In this document: in pieces, positions 35,538 to 43,784 of the stretch
Numbering within the stretch: position 1 is the first letter of the stretch
How the letters are laid out: each line of letters begins with the position of its first letter
Origin: Oxalobacteraceae bacterium
Lineage (GTDB): Bacteria; Pseudomonadota; Gammaproteobacteria; Burkholderiales; Burkholderiaceae_D
Assembly (NCBI GenBank): GCA_030698225.1
Contig: JAUYNR010000028.1
Span: forward strand, 1-44,719
Direction: 5' to 3'
Length of the DNA stretch: 44,719 bases
Notes under the pieces: model-generated
What the model saw: only the letters and a program-made list of their open reading frames with translations
The model's database searches: none
Told to the model about the DNA's origin: nothing
Position numbers and translations under genes: made by a program

Positions 35538-35553
35538 AGCAATTCATGTGCCA
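35538..35553 (-). promoter_or_regulatory. Sigma-54 promoter of nifV
   Basis: The minus strand reads TGGCACATGAATTGCT, fully matching TGGCAC-N5-TTGCW. Transcription would start near 35526. I find no perfect TGT-N10-ACA upstream; the best, TGTCGGGTTTGTCACT near 35643, fails at the last base. Confidence 0.9.
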
Positions 35554-35665
35554 ATCACAAAAACATAGGGAATATTCATAGAATTCAATGGCTTGCGCGG
35601 GGATTGCGGGTGGGTTGCGGTGGCCGGCGCGTGTGTCGCGTTTGTCGGGTTTGTCACTTGTTGTT

Positions 35666-35691
35666 GTAGGAGGGGCTTCAGCCGTTCCTCC
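35666..35691 (+). repeat. Single REP unit next to the RAYT gene
   Basis: GTAGGAGGGGCTTCAGCC at 35666 has the same borders as the REP family but a GGGGCTTCAGCCCC-type core. Its partner arm is degraded. It lies just beyond the 3' end of the transposase gene. Confidence 0.85.
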
Positions 35692-35707
35692 AGACGACCG
35701 TGCGGTT

Positions 35708-36181
35708 TCACAGCCAGGCAGCGTCCCAATGGGAATATTCCCGCACGGAAGCAACCAATCCGGCACGCAAAGGGTTGGCGACGAGATAGCGGGCGACTGG
35801 CTGCAGGTCAGCCCCGTCGCGGATCGCATGATCGTGGAAACCAGCTTGCCAGACAGCTTCGCCGGGTGTGTTTCGTTCCCGGTTGATCGCAGAGCCGCTG
35901 CAGGATTTGTAGCGCCTGAGCAGATCGGGCAGCGTGCCTTCGGTCAGTTGCAGCAGCCAATGCAAATGGTCAGGCATCAGGACGAAGGCCAGGGTGGTGC
36001 ATATCCCGGTAGTGTCGCAAGCATGCAATTCCCGTATCGCCAAACGGGCAAGGTGGAAATCGGTGAACAGCGGCAGACGGTCTTGTGTCACGGTGGTGAT
36101 GACATAGCCGCGCCCGATTTCCGAGACGCGTCCGGTACGCAGTTTGCGGGCGTGGGGAGGATTCATCATGATGACAATCAT
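35708..36181 (-). CDS. REP-associated tyrosine transposase (RAYT, Y1_Tnp family)
   Basis: 157 residues. ALVLMPDHLHWLLQL carries the His-x-His motif of Y1/IS200-like transposases, and ARYLVANPLRAGLVASVREYSHW contains the conserved Pro-Leu-Arg-Ala-Gly segment. The catalytic Tyr is expected in the ARYLVANPL helix. RAYTs act on REP sequences and are domesticated, single-copy genes rather than self-spreading IS. The first ATG is at 36181; ATGs at 36169 and 36166 are equally plausible. It is placed between the isc and nifV units, with REP sequences on either side. Confidence 0.9.
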   Translation of the reverse strand: MIVIMMNPPHARKLRTGRVSEIGRGYVITTVTQDRLPLFTDFHLARLAIRELHACDTTGICTTLAFVLMPDHLHWLLQLTEGTLPDLLRRYKSCSGSAINRERNTPGEAVWQAGFHDHAIRDGADLQPVARYLVANPLRAGLVASVREYSHWDAAWL

Positions 36182-36211
36182 GCCTGAAACGGGAGATTTG
36201 CAGAAGGGTTT

Positions 36212-36267
36212 GTAGGAGGGGCTTCAGCCCCGATTTACGGTCCTATCGCGGCTAAAGCCGCTCCTAC
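36212..36267. repeat. REP pair with unequal arms, 5' of the RAYT gene
   Basis: The left arm (36212-36234) has a GGGGCTTCAGCCCC core; the right arm (36245-36267) has the CGGCTTTAGCCG core seen at 22034 and 28419. The mixed pair suggests two REP subtypes recognised by the same enzyme. Confidence 0.9.
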
Positions 36268-36294
36268 AAAAATCTGAAGTGCGGCAAAAAGACA

Positions 36295-36633
36295 TCAGGT
36301 CTTCTCACGCGCCAGATTCACCGTATACAGCGGCAACTCGAGCACCAGGTCGGTCTGCCGCAACACCACCTGGCAGGCCAATCGCGAGTGCGGCGCGAGA
36401 CCCCAGGCGCGGTCGATCTGGTCCTCCTCGTCTTCTTCGGCCGGGTCGAGTGCATCGAAGCCTTCAAGCACGATCACGTGGCAGGTTGAACAGGCGCACG
36501 ATTTTTCGCAGGCGTGCTCGAGCGCGATGCCGTTCTTCAGCAGCGCATCGCACAGGAAGCTGCCGCTGCGCGCCTCGAAGCTGCTGCCCTCTGGGCACAG
36601 GGCAGGGTGGGGGTGGATAGTAATGCGAGGCAT
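36295..36633 (-). CDS. fdx: ISC-type 2Fe-2S ferredoxin
   Basis: 112 residues. Ligands C-x5-C-x2-C (HACEKSCACSTCHVIV) and a distal Cys in SRLACQVVL form the vertebrate/ISC-type cluster. It provides electrons for IscU cluster assembly. The ATG at 36633 lies four bases after the hscA stop. It ends the leftward isc operon; a REP pair follows. Confidence 0.96.
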   Translation of the reverse strand: MPRITIHPHPALCPEGSSFEARSGSFLCDALLKNGIALEHACEKSCACSTCHVIVLEGFDALDPAEEDEEDQIDRAWGLAPHSRLACQVVLRQTDLVLELPLYTVNLAREKT

Positions 36634-36637
36634 GGTT

Positions 36638-38551
36638 TCAGGCTCCCAGATGGTCGGCCAGCGTATCGAGGCGCCGGCCGGAAAGTGCTTGGCGGACGCT
36701 GGCGTTCATGCGCCGCGCGGCGAATTCCTGGGTAGCATCGTTCAGCGCAGCGCTGGCTTTCTTCAGCACGGCGATGTTCTCGTCGCTCGGCTCGCTACCG
36801 GTTTCGATGATGTCGGCCAGCAGGTAGATGCGGCTGAGAATGAGCATGCGTTCCGGCGGCGCCAGCAGTATTTCGCCGTCGGCTGCCAGAGCCGTTTCGG
36901 TGGCGTCGATCACTTGCCGCGCCGCCACCTGCGCCTCGCGCAGCATGCGCATCCTCATGTCGGCATCGGCGCCTTTGTTGGCGTCGTCCAACATGCGCGT
37001 GATGTGGCTGTCGTCCAGCCCGTAGGACGGCTTGACCGTCACTGCGGTTTCGACGCCGGTGCTCTGTTCGCGCGCCGAGACAGAGAGCAAGCCGTCGGCG
37101 TCGATCTGGAAGCTGACGCGGATGCGTGCCGCGCCTGCCACCATCGGCGGGATGCCGCGCAGGTCGAAGCGCGCCAGCGAGCGGCAGTCGCTCACCAGTT
37201 CGCGCTCGCCTTGCAGCACGTGCACGCTCATCACAGTCTGGCCGTCCTTGAAAGTAGTGAATTCCTGGGCGCGCGCGGTCGGGATGGTGGAATTGCGCGG
37301 AATGATTTTTTCCACCAGGCCGCCGATGGTCTCCAGTCCCAGCGACAGCGGGCAGACGTCGAGCAGCAGCCAGTCGGAATTCTTGCGGTTGCCGGCCAGG
37401 ACATTTGCCTGCATCGCCGCGCCGAGCGCCACCACCTGGTCCGGGTCGAGGTCGGTCAGCGGCGGCTGTTTGAAATAGTCGGCGACCGCCGCGCGCACCT
37501 GCGGCATGCGGGTCGAGCCGCCCACCAGAACCACGCCCTGGATGTCCTCTATCACCAGCCTGGCATCGCGTAGCGCCTTGCGTGTCGGCTGCAGCGAGCG
37601 TGCCACCAGCTCGGACGTCAATTCGCTGAATGCGTCGCGGGTGAGCGTCAGGCACAGCGCTTGGCCGCTGGACAGGGTGGCCGCGATCTGCGTCGCCTCC
37701 GTGTCGCTCAAGGCTTCCTTGGCGCTGCGCGCTGCGGTCAACAGCTTGCGTGCATCTTGCGCGGTCAGCGCGGCTGGTGCAAGGCCTGCCGTGGAAGTGA
37801 TCCAGCCGTAGATGCGCTGGTCGAAATCGTCGCCGCCGAGCGCGGCGTCGCCGTTGGTCGCCAGCACCTCGAACACGCCGCGCGACAGTTTCAGTATCGA
37901 GATGTCGAAAGTGCCGCCGCCCAGGTCGTAGATCGCGAAGATGCCTTCGGAGCCATGGTCGAGGCCGTAGGCAATCGCTGCCGCGGTCGGTTCATTCAAC
38001 AGGCGCAGCACGTTCAGACCCGCTTGGCGCGCGGCATCCTTGGTGGCCTGGCGCTGGGCGTCGTCAAAATAGGCCGGCACCGTGATCACCGCGCCGGCCA
38101 GCTCGCCGCCGAGAGCGGCTTCGGCGCGCGCGCGCAGCGTGTGCAGGATGTCGGCGGACACATCGATCGGGCTCTTGACGCCGGCAGCGGTGTCGATCTG
38201 CACTATGCCCGGGGTGTTGATGAATGCGTACGGCATGTCGGTCATGTTGGCCACATCGGCCAGACTGCGCCCCATCAGGCGCTTGATCGACGATAGCGTG
38301 TTGTGCGGATCCTCGCTCTGCGCCGCCTTGGCATCGTGGCCGACGATGGACGCACTGTCTTCTGCAGGGCCAAGGTAGCGCACCACTGACGGCAGCAGCG
38401 CGCGCCCGGTTGCGTCGCGCAGCACCCGCGTGTCGCCGGAGAGGACGCTGGCTACCAGCGAATTGGTGGTGCCGAGGTCGATGCCGACTGCCAGCCGGTG
38501 CTGGTGGGGAGCAGCGCTCAAGCCCGGTTCGGAGATTTGGAGAAGGGCCAT
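36638..38551 (-). CDS. hscA: HscA, Hsp70-type chaperone for Fe-S transfer
   Basis: 637 residues. [12 protein letters not shown] near the N-terminus (about 24-35), [46 protein letters not shown] and [14 protein letters not shown] are all DnaK-class motifs; the sequence groups with HscA by its short start and its place after iscA. It acts on the LPPVK motif of IscU, which is intact here (see iscU). No hscB co-chaperone gene is in the operon or anywhere else in the window. Confidence 0.96.
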   Translation of the reverse strand: MALLQISEPGLSAAPHQHRLAVGIDLGTTNSLVASVLSGDTRVLRDATGRALLPSVVRYLGPAEDSASIVGHDAKAAQSEDPHNTLSSIKRLMGRSLADVANMTDMPYAFINTPGIVQIDTAAGVKSPIDVSADILHTLRARAEAALGGELAGAVITVPAYFDDAQRQATKDAARQAGLNVLRLLNEPTAAAIAYGLDHGSEGIFAIYDLGGGTFDISILKLSRGVFEVLATNGDAALGGDDFDQRIYGWITSTAGLAPAALTAQDARKLLTAARSAKEALSDTEATQIAATLSSGQALCLTLTRDAFSELTSELVARSLQPTRKALRDARLVIEDIQGVVLVGGSTRMPQVRAAVADYFKQPPLTDLDPDQVVALGAAMQANVLAGNRKNSDWLLLDVCPLSLGLETIGGLVEKIIPRNSTIPTARAQEFTTFKDGQTVMSVHVLQGERELVSDCRSLARFDLRGIPPMVAGAARIRVSFQIDADGLLSVSAREQSTGVETAVTVKPSYGLDDSHITRMLDDANKGADADMRMRMLREAQVAARQVIDATETALAADGEILLAPPERMLILSRIYLLADIIETGSEPSDENIAVLKKASAALNDATQEFAARRMNASVRQALSGRRLDTLADHLGA

Positions 38552-38561
38552 TGTTTACCTT

Positions 38562-38882
38562 TCAGACTGCGAAGCTCTCGCCGCAGCCGCACTGGTTCTT
38601 GACGTTGGGATTGTTGAACTTGAATCCTTCGTTCAGCCCTTCGCGCACGAAATCGAGTTCGGTGCCGTCGAGGTAGGGCAGGCTCTTGGGGTCGATCAGC
38701 AGGGTCACGCCGTGGCTCTCGAAGTGCAGGTCGTCCTGGTCGGCGGCATCGGCGAATTCAATGGCGTAAGCCATGCCGGAGCAGCCGCTGGTTTTGACTG
38801 CCAGCCGCAAGCCAACCGAGACGCGCTTGGCGAGGAAGGCTTGTACGTGCCTGGCGGCGTTTTCTGTCAGTGTGATGGCCAT
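38562..38882 (-). CDS. iscA: A-type Fe-S carrier IscA
   Basis: 106 residues. [12 protein letters not shown] gives the first conserved Cys and CGCGESF the C-terminal Cys pair; [21 protein letters not shown] is almost identical to the Escherichia coli protein. It binds iron or clusters on the way to client proteins. GGAGG precedes the ATG. It is the second of two A-type carriers in the operon. Confidence 0.96.
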   Translation of the reverse strand: MAITLTENAARHVQAFLAKRVSVGLRLAVKTSGCSGMAYAIEFADAADQDDLHFESHGVTLLIDPKSLPYLDGTELDFVREGLNEGFKFNNPNVKNQCGCGESFAV

Positions 38883-38915
38883 GGCCTATCCTCCATTGTT
38901 ACGAATGCGATGGAT

Positions 38916-39284
38916 TTATACGGAAAACGAGCTGCCGCAGCCGCAGGTCGAGGTGGCGTTCGGGTTCTTGATGATGAAGCGGGAGCCTTCCAGCCCGTCT
39001 TCGTAGCCAACTTCGGCGCCGCTCAGATACTGCATGCTCATCGGATCGATCAGCAGGGAAACGCCGCTCTTGTCGATGCGGAAGTCGTCTTCGTTGACGG
39101 CTTCGTCGAATGCGAAGCCGTACTCGAAGCCGGAGCAGCCGCCGCCGTTGACGTAGATGCGCAGCTTCAGGTTGGGGTTGCCGTCTTCGGCGATCAGTTC
39201 GCCGACCTTGGCGACGGCGGCATCGGTGAACACCAGGGGTGGGGCGGATTGAAGTTGGACGGTTTCAAGTATCGCATCGGACAT
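38916..39284 (-). CDS. erpA: A-type Fe-S carrier ErpA
   Basis: 122 residues. [29 protein letters not shown] and [16 protein letters not shown] match E. coli ErpA closely, distinguishing it from IscA. It has a short N-terminal extension. Having both ErpA and IscA in one nif-linked operon supports cluster delivery to many nitrogenase-related proteins. Confidence 0.93.
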   Translation of the reverse strand: MSDAILETVQLQSAPPLVFTDAAVAKVGELIAEDGNPNLKLRIYVNGGGCSGFEYGFAFDEAVNEDDFRIDKSGVSLLIDPMSMQYLSGAEVGYEDGLEGSRFIIKNPNATSTCGCGSSFSV

Positions 39285-39322
39285 GGTAGACCTCTCTTTG
39301 GTAAGTGATCAGATCGCGCGGC

Positions 39323-39748
39323 TCAGCCGGCGACCGGTGCGCAAATTGGGTGCTGCGTTTCGCCGGCGCCGCCGTGGCGGCTGCGGTAATCGGCGACCGC
39401 AGCCTTGATGGCATCTTCGGCCAGGATCGAGCAGTGGATTTTCACCGGTGGCAGCGCCAGTTCCTCGGCGATCGCGGTGTTTTCGATGGCCAGCGCCTGA
39501 TCGAGCGTGCGGCCCTTCAACCATTCGGTCACCAGCGACGACGAGGCGATCGCCGAGCCGCAGCCGTAGGTCTTGAATTTCGCATCCTCGATGACGCCGT
39601 CGCTGCCGACCTTGATTTGCAGCCGCATCACGTCGCCGCAGGCGGGCGCGCCGACCATGCCGGTCGCAACGCTGTCGTCGTCCTTGTCAAAGGTGCCGAC
39701 GTTGCGCGGATTTTCGTAGTGGTCCAGAACTTTGTCGCTGTATGCCAT
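39323..39748 (-). CDS. iscU: Fe-S scaffold IscU
   Basis: 141 residues. Conserved Cys occur in GAPACGDVM, TYGCGSAIASS and LPPVKIHCSILAEDA; the LPPVK segment is the docking motif for HscA. It lacks the central ferredoxin and NfuA-like C-terminal domains of modular NifU, so this is a true IscU despite its place in a nif cluster. It ends with a short non-conserved tail. GGAGGG precedes the ATG. Confidence 0.95.
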   Translation of the reverse strand: MAYSDKVLDHYENPRNVGTFDKDDDSVATGMVGAPACGDVMRLQIKVGSDGVIEDAKFKTYGCGSAIASSSLVTEWLKGRTLDQALAIENTAIAEELALPPVKIHCSILAEDAIKAAVADYRSRHGGAGETQHPICAPVAG

Positions 39749-39803
39749 ATTGCCCTCCGTTGTCAGTGGCCGGCCGGCGCACGCTGTGCCGCCGGCGCAG
39801 TTC

Positions 39804-41015
39804 TCAATGTGCTGCCCATTGCAGCGTGTTTATGTCGATGCCATCCTTGTACATGTCCCACAGCGGCGACAATGCGCGCAGCTTGGCGACCTTTTCCTTG
39901 AGCAGATCGATCGTGAAATCGATCTCTTCGACCGTGGTGAAGCGCCCGATGGAAAAGCGGATCGAGCTGTGCGCCATTTCATCGGATAGCCCGAGTGCGC
40001 GCAGCACGTAGGACGGCTCCAGGCTGGCCGAAGTGCAGGCTGAGCCGGAAGAGACGGCGATCTCCTTGATCGCCATCAGCAGCGATTCGCCCTCGACATA
40101 ATTGAAGCTGACATTGAGGTTGTGCGGCACGCGCCGTTCCAGGTCGCCGTTGACAAAGGTTTCCTCGGTGTCGGAAAAACCGGCGCGCAGCCGGTCGCGC
40201 AGCATGCGGATGCGTTCGTTTTCGGTGTCCATGGAAAGGCGTGCGATCTCGAATGCCTCGCCCATGCCGACGATCTGGTGGGTCGGCAGGGTGCCCGAGC
40301 GCAGCCCACGCTCGTGGCCGCCGCCATGCATCTGCGATTCCAGTCGGACCCGCGGCTTGCGCCGCACGTACAAGGCGCCGACGCCTTTCGGGCCATAGGT
40401 CTTGTGCGCCGAGAACGACATCAGGTCAACCTTGAGTTTGGCCAGATCAATCTCGACCTTGCCGGTGGCCTGGGCGGCATCGACGTGCAGCAGCACGCCG
40501 TTTGCGCGGCAGATTTCGCCCAGAGCCGCGATGTCCTGGATCACGCCGATCTCGTTGTTGACATACATGACTGAGGCCAGGATGGTGTCTGGCCGCAGTG
40601 CCGCCTTGAAGCGTTCGAGGTCGAGCAAGCCGTTCGCTTCGACATCGAGGTAGGTGACCGCAAAACCGTGCCGCTCCAGCTCACGCATGGTGTCGAGCAC
40701 TGCCTTGTGTTCGGTCTTGAGCGTGATCAGGTGCTTGCCCTTGCCTTGGTAAAATTCGGCAGCACCCTTGATCGCAAGATTATTCGATTCGGTGGCGCCC
40801 GAGGTCCAGATGATTTCGCGCGGGTCGGCATTCACCAGCGCCGCCACCTGTTCGCGCGCTTGTTCGACGGCTTTTTCGGCGTCCCAGCCATAGCCATGCG
40901 AGCGGCTGGCCGGATTGCCATACAGTTGCGTCAGATAGGGAATCATTTTTTCGGCGACTCGCGGATCGACTGGTGTCGTCGCGGAGTAGTCCATGTAGAT
41001 CGGTAGCACGTGCAT
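39804..41015 (-). CDS. iscS: Cysteine desulfurase IscS
   Basis: 403 residues. [20 protein letters not shown] contains the PLP Lys, and [21 protein letters not shown] the mobile active-site Cys loop. The C-terminus ([15 protein letters not shown] type) follows the IscS rather than NifS branch. I start at the ATG at 41015, six bases after GGAG; an open frame goes further back. It gives sulfur to IscU. First gene of the isc operon, with a sigma-54 promoter at 41081-41096. Confidence 0.95.
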   Translation of the reverse strand: MHVLPIYMDYSATTPVDPRVAEKMIPYLTQLYGNPASRSHGYGWDAEKAVEQAREQVAALVNADPREIIWTSGATESNNLAIKGAAEFYQGKGKHLITLKTEHKAVLDTMRELERHGFAVTYLDVEANGLLDLERFKAALRPDTILASVMYVNNEIGVIQDIAALGEICRANGVLLHVDAAQATGKVEIDLAKLKVDLMSFSAHKTYGPKGVGALYVRRKPRVRLESQMHGGGHERGLRSGTLPTHQIVGMGEAFEIARLSMDTENERIRMLRDRLRAGFSDTEETFVNGDLERRVPHNLNVSFNYVEGESLLMAIKEIAVSSGSACTSASLEPSYVLRALGLSDEMAHSSIRFSIGRFTTVEEIDFTIDLLKEKVAKLRALSPLWDMYKDGIDINTLQWAAH

Positions 41016-41080
41016 TGGTCGCTCCGGAAAACTGGGGTGTGCATGGCCGGTCGTTCGCAACCGGTCTCTGTTCATCATTC

Positions 41081-41096
41081 AGCAAGGAGCATGCCA
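41081..41096 (-). promoter_or_regulatory. Sigma-54 promoter of the isc operon
   Basis: The minus strand reads TGGCATGCTCCTTGCT, matching TGGCAC-N5-TTGCW except C6. Transcription would start near 41069, 54 bases before iscS. Confidence 0.8.
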
Positions 41097-41183
41097 ATCG
41101 CGGGGGGCGTATCGTAAGTCTTTGTATTGGCAAGGAAATTTGATGTGCCGTCAGAGTTTCGATAGAGCGGGTTTTGTCGGGTT

Positions 41184-41199
41184 TGTCTGCTTTACGACG
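41184..41199. promoter_or_regulatory. Candidate NifA site, imperfect (TGT-N10-ACG)
   Basis: TGT CTGCTTTACG ACG misses the consensus by one base but extends symmetrically (TTTGT...ACGAAA). It is about 90 bases upstream of the isc sigma-54 promoter. Confidence 0.4.
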
Positions 41200-41349
41200 A
41201 AACCGGGGGCAGAGTGTCGCGCTTCAGGAATGCGGCATCGCGGGGCGTTGGAGCCGGAAGCCGGCTGTTGGGTGCCGTGCAGTCCGGAAGATGTGACACC
41301 GCTGAGCTCCGACAATTTCGAGCGCATCCCCCGCAAAACAACGTGAACT

Positions 41350-41942
41350 GTGCTTCGACGCTTTTGCGGTGCTCCACTCCGGCAATCCAAAACTGCAGTG
41401 TATGTTGTAGAACATCTGAACAAGGCTCAGCTGTCAGATGCGAATGGCGAGAAGCGAACGGACCGGTACTACGAGGAAGCTCTGAGGACTACAAAGCTCG
41501 GATTACCCGCGATGATGTCGAAGTTCGGTTTGACCGCGGGCACCTCGCAGCCTGCTGCAGAAATGCCAAACGCGCAGGCCATGGCGCAATCATTCAGTTT
41601 GTCCAACATGGTTCGCAAGCCCCAAAAAACAATTGCGGGGCCTGGGCCAAAAGTGTCGAGAAGGCCACTCGCAACACTCGCAAATATGTAATGCGCGCGG
41701 AAGGAGACGTCTTTGTGTTTACTGGACCGGTTTATACGATACCGGTGGATACCCTCGGACCTACCCAGGTCTGGGTGCCAAAATATTTGTACAAGCTGGT
41801 ATTCGACCAAACGGCAAGCCGGGCATGGGCACATTGGCTGGAAAACACCGACAAAGCTCGGGCAGGCAGATCGATTTCCTACGACGAGTTGTTCCGGAGA
41901 ACTAGTATTGAATTTCTACCCGGCGTTAAGCCGAGGAGTTAG
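41350..41942 (+). pseudogene. DNA/RNA non-specific endonuclease (NUC1 family), broken by frameshifts
   Basis: Family motifs occur in order but in alternating frames: VVEHLNKAQLSD and EKRTDRYYEEA in one frame, then RFDRGHLAA (with the catalytic DRGH His, at 41532-41546) in another, then AMAQSFSLSNMV back in the first, then NNCGAW, MRAEGDVFVFTGPVY and a natural-looking C-terminus in the second. At least three shifts are needed to read it. Intact relatives are secreted nucleases. An ISAs1-type element begins 18 bases after its stop. It is clearly dead. Confidence 0.8.
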
Positions 41943-41959
41943 AAGCTTTTTCGCATTGT

Positions 41960-42882
41960 CAGGGCGATTGCATGAAGGGTCAGTTGTTTAGGCCCAGTAA
42001 CCTGCCAAGGTAATCCACGTTCCAACCTGCTTTCAGTCGCTTATTGGCGATGCCGAGTTTCGTGGTGGTGTCGCTTTTCAGTAGGTTGAGCGCAATACGG
42101 CGCAGGATGGCAAAATTTTGTGCCGCCTCGCCAATCCGGATTCGACAATCGTCTTCGCAAAATGCGACATCCAATACCCAGTGCATACTGTTCTCGATTC
42201 CCCAGTGAGCCCGCACGGTTTTCCCGAGCAAGGCTGCCTTGGCAGGGAGACTGCTGATGTAATAGCGGCGTTCCACGCTGACGTGGCCAGTGCTGTTTCT
42301 GCCAATGATTTCTCGCGTCGATTCGATCATGATCAAGCTGCGCAGCCCGCTCCAGTGCTGGTTTTGTTCCTGCAGCCAGGCGACGTCATCGGTCACCAGA
42401 CAGCGTCGGGTTTCAATCCGTCCGTGATTTTTCTCTGTCTGGATATCGTCCCAGTATGGACGATCCAGCTTGCCCGCATCGGCTGCATCGAACCATAGCT
42501 TAACGGCTTCGGCCAAGCCGGGTTGGTTGTCCTTCACGCCCAATACATAGTCCGCCCCGCTTTGCACAATCTTGGCAGCAATGTCGTGCTGGCATCCCAT
42601 CGCGTCGATGGTGATGATGCTCCCCTTGATGTCCAGCGCACGTAATAATTCCGGTATGGCGGTGATCTCGTTGCTCTTGTCGGCCGTCTTGACCTGCCCC
42701 AGCGTCAAACCACTCGTGCTGCTCCAAGCCGACACGAGGTGAATCGCGCTCTGCTTGCCATCATGCGAGCCGCGCACGCATTTGCCATCGATGGCCACGT
42801 GCTGTCCCGCCAGTGACGGGCACAGCCCGCTGATCCAGCGCATGAAACATGCTTCGAACTGTTGCGTGGTGAGCGACAATTA
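41960..42882 (-). mobile_element. ISAs1-family insertion sequence, truncated at one end
   Basis: The presumed outer end is CAGGGCGATTGCATGAAGGG at 41960, typical of this family. The opposite end is missing: the transposase loses its N-terminus at about 42880, where an IS21-type remnant begins. Confidence 0.7.
41980..42879 (-). CDS. ISAs1-family transposase, N-terminally truncated
   Basis: 299 residues of the DDE core: HVAIDGKCVRGSHDG (first Asp), ITIDAMGCQHDIA (second Asp), then VRAHWGIENSMHWVLDVAFCED with the conserved Glu. Intact transposases have roughly 80-90 more residues at the N-terminus. The first codon is a TTG directly after an in-frame stop, so no proper start remains. It is a dead or non-functional copy. 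Confidence 0.85.
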   Translation of the reverse strand: MSLTTQQFEACFMRWISGLCPSLAGQHVAIDGKCVRGSHDGKQSAIHLVSAWSSTSGLTLGQVKTADKSNEITAIPELLRALDIKGSIITIDAMGCQHDIAAKIVQSGADYVLGVKDNQPGLAEAVKLWFDAADAGKLDRPYWDDIQTEKNHGRIETRRCLVTDDVAWLQEQNQHWSGLRSLIMIESTREIIGRNSTGHVSVERRYYISSLPAKAALLGKTVRAHWGIENSMHWVLDVAFCEDDCRIRIGEAAQNFAILRRIALNLLKSDTTTKLGIANKRLKAGWNVDYLGRLLGLNN

Positions 42883-42970
42883 TCTTGGCCGGTTTGTCAC
42901 CTGAAGCCGGCCCGGTGCGGAAGCGAGGTTTACAGTTGTTTTATTCAGCATGGAGCTGGGGAGATGACGA

Positions 42971-43702
42971 GTGGCCGGCAAACGCATTGGAGATCACCAA
43001 GTGGGCATTTACAAGAAACTCAGAAGCAAGCTCGGACAGGAAGTCGCTGCCGCCAAGGCCGGCATCAGCATACGTTCGGCGCGGCGCCTGGACGGTGCGG
43101 AGGCATTGCCGTCGCAACGGGAAGCACGCGCGTGGCGGACCCGCGCCGATCCATTCGAAGCCGTCTGGCAAAGCGAGCTCGTGCCGATGCTGGAGGCAGC
43201 GCCGGCGCTGACGGCCACGACGCTGCTGGAGGAAATTCAAAGGCGCTATCCAGGGCAATACGAGAACGCGCTGCTGCGCACGCTGCAGCGCCGTGTGCGC
43301 ACCTGGAACGCGAGCCACGGCAAGGAACGCGAGGTGTTCTTCGCGCAGGCGCACCCGCCCCGCCGCCTGGGCCTGTCCGACTTCACCCATGCCGCCGTGC
43401 TGCAAGTGACCATCGCGGGGGCGGCCTTGCTCCATCTGCTGTATCAATTTGCCTTGGCGTATTCGGGTTGGCGTTACGTCGAAGTGGTGCTGGGCGGTGA
43501 GAGCTTCATGGCCTTGTCTTCAGGTATGCAGAATGCCGCGTGGATGATGGGCGGCGTCCCGGAAGAGCATCGGACCGACAGCCTCGCGGCGGCCTTCAGG
43601 AACAAGGCCGAGCATGCGTTGCTGACGCGGCGCTACGAAGGCTTGTGCAAGCATTACGGCATGCGACCGAGTCGCAACAACTTGGGTGTGAGTCATGAGT
43701 AG
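42971..43702 (+). CDS. IS21-family transposase IstA, C-terminally truncated
   Basis: 243 residues from a GTG start. EVFFAQAHPPRRLGLSDFTHA contains the first catalytic Asp and YQFALAYSGWRYVEVVLGGESF the following strand; GGVPEEHRTDSLAAAFRN carries the second Asp. It stops at SHE because the IS701-like element begins with TAG at 43700, removing the C-terminal third and the final Glu of the active site. No IstB gene follows. Left-end sequence of the IS21 element probably begins near 42883. Confidence 0.88.
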   Translation: MAGKRIGDHQVGIYKKLRSKLGQEVAAAKAGISIRSARRLDGAEALPSQREARAWRTRADPFEAVWQSELVPMLEAAPALTATTLLEEIQRRYPGQYENALLRTLQRRVRTWNASHGKEREVFFAQAHPPRRLGLSDFTHAAVLQVTIAGAALLHLLYQFALAYSGWRYVEVVLGGESFMALSSGMQNAAWMMGGVPEEHRTDSLAAAFRNKAEHALLTRRYEGLCKHYGMRPSRNNLGVSHE

Positions 43703-43715
43703 GACTTACGCAAAA
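43699..43715 (+). mobile_element. Left terminal repeat of the IS701-type element
   Basis: GTAGGACTTACGCAAAA, repeated in inverse orientation at 347-363. It interrupts the IS21 transposase gene and provides its stop codon. The 85 bases up to the transposase ATG are the IS leader. Confidence 0.75.
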
Positions 43716-43784
43716 AACATATAAATGTAACAAGATGTAATGACGTAAACCTAAAGATGAGAGCGGTTGCGTAAAGTTCTGGTC

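Noticed and set aside
39323..41015. Calling these genes nifU and nifS
   Set aside because: The scaffold lacks the modular NifU domains and the desulfurase ends like IscS, so isc names fit better even though the operon is nif-linked.
41184..41199. Treating TGT-N10-ACG as a confirmed NifA site
   Set aside because: It misses the consensus by one base, so it is kept only as a low-confidence candidate.
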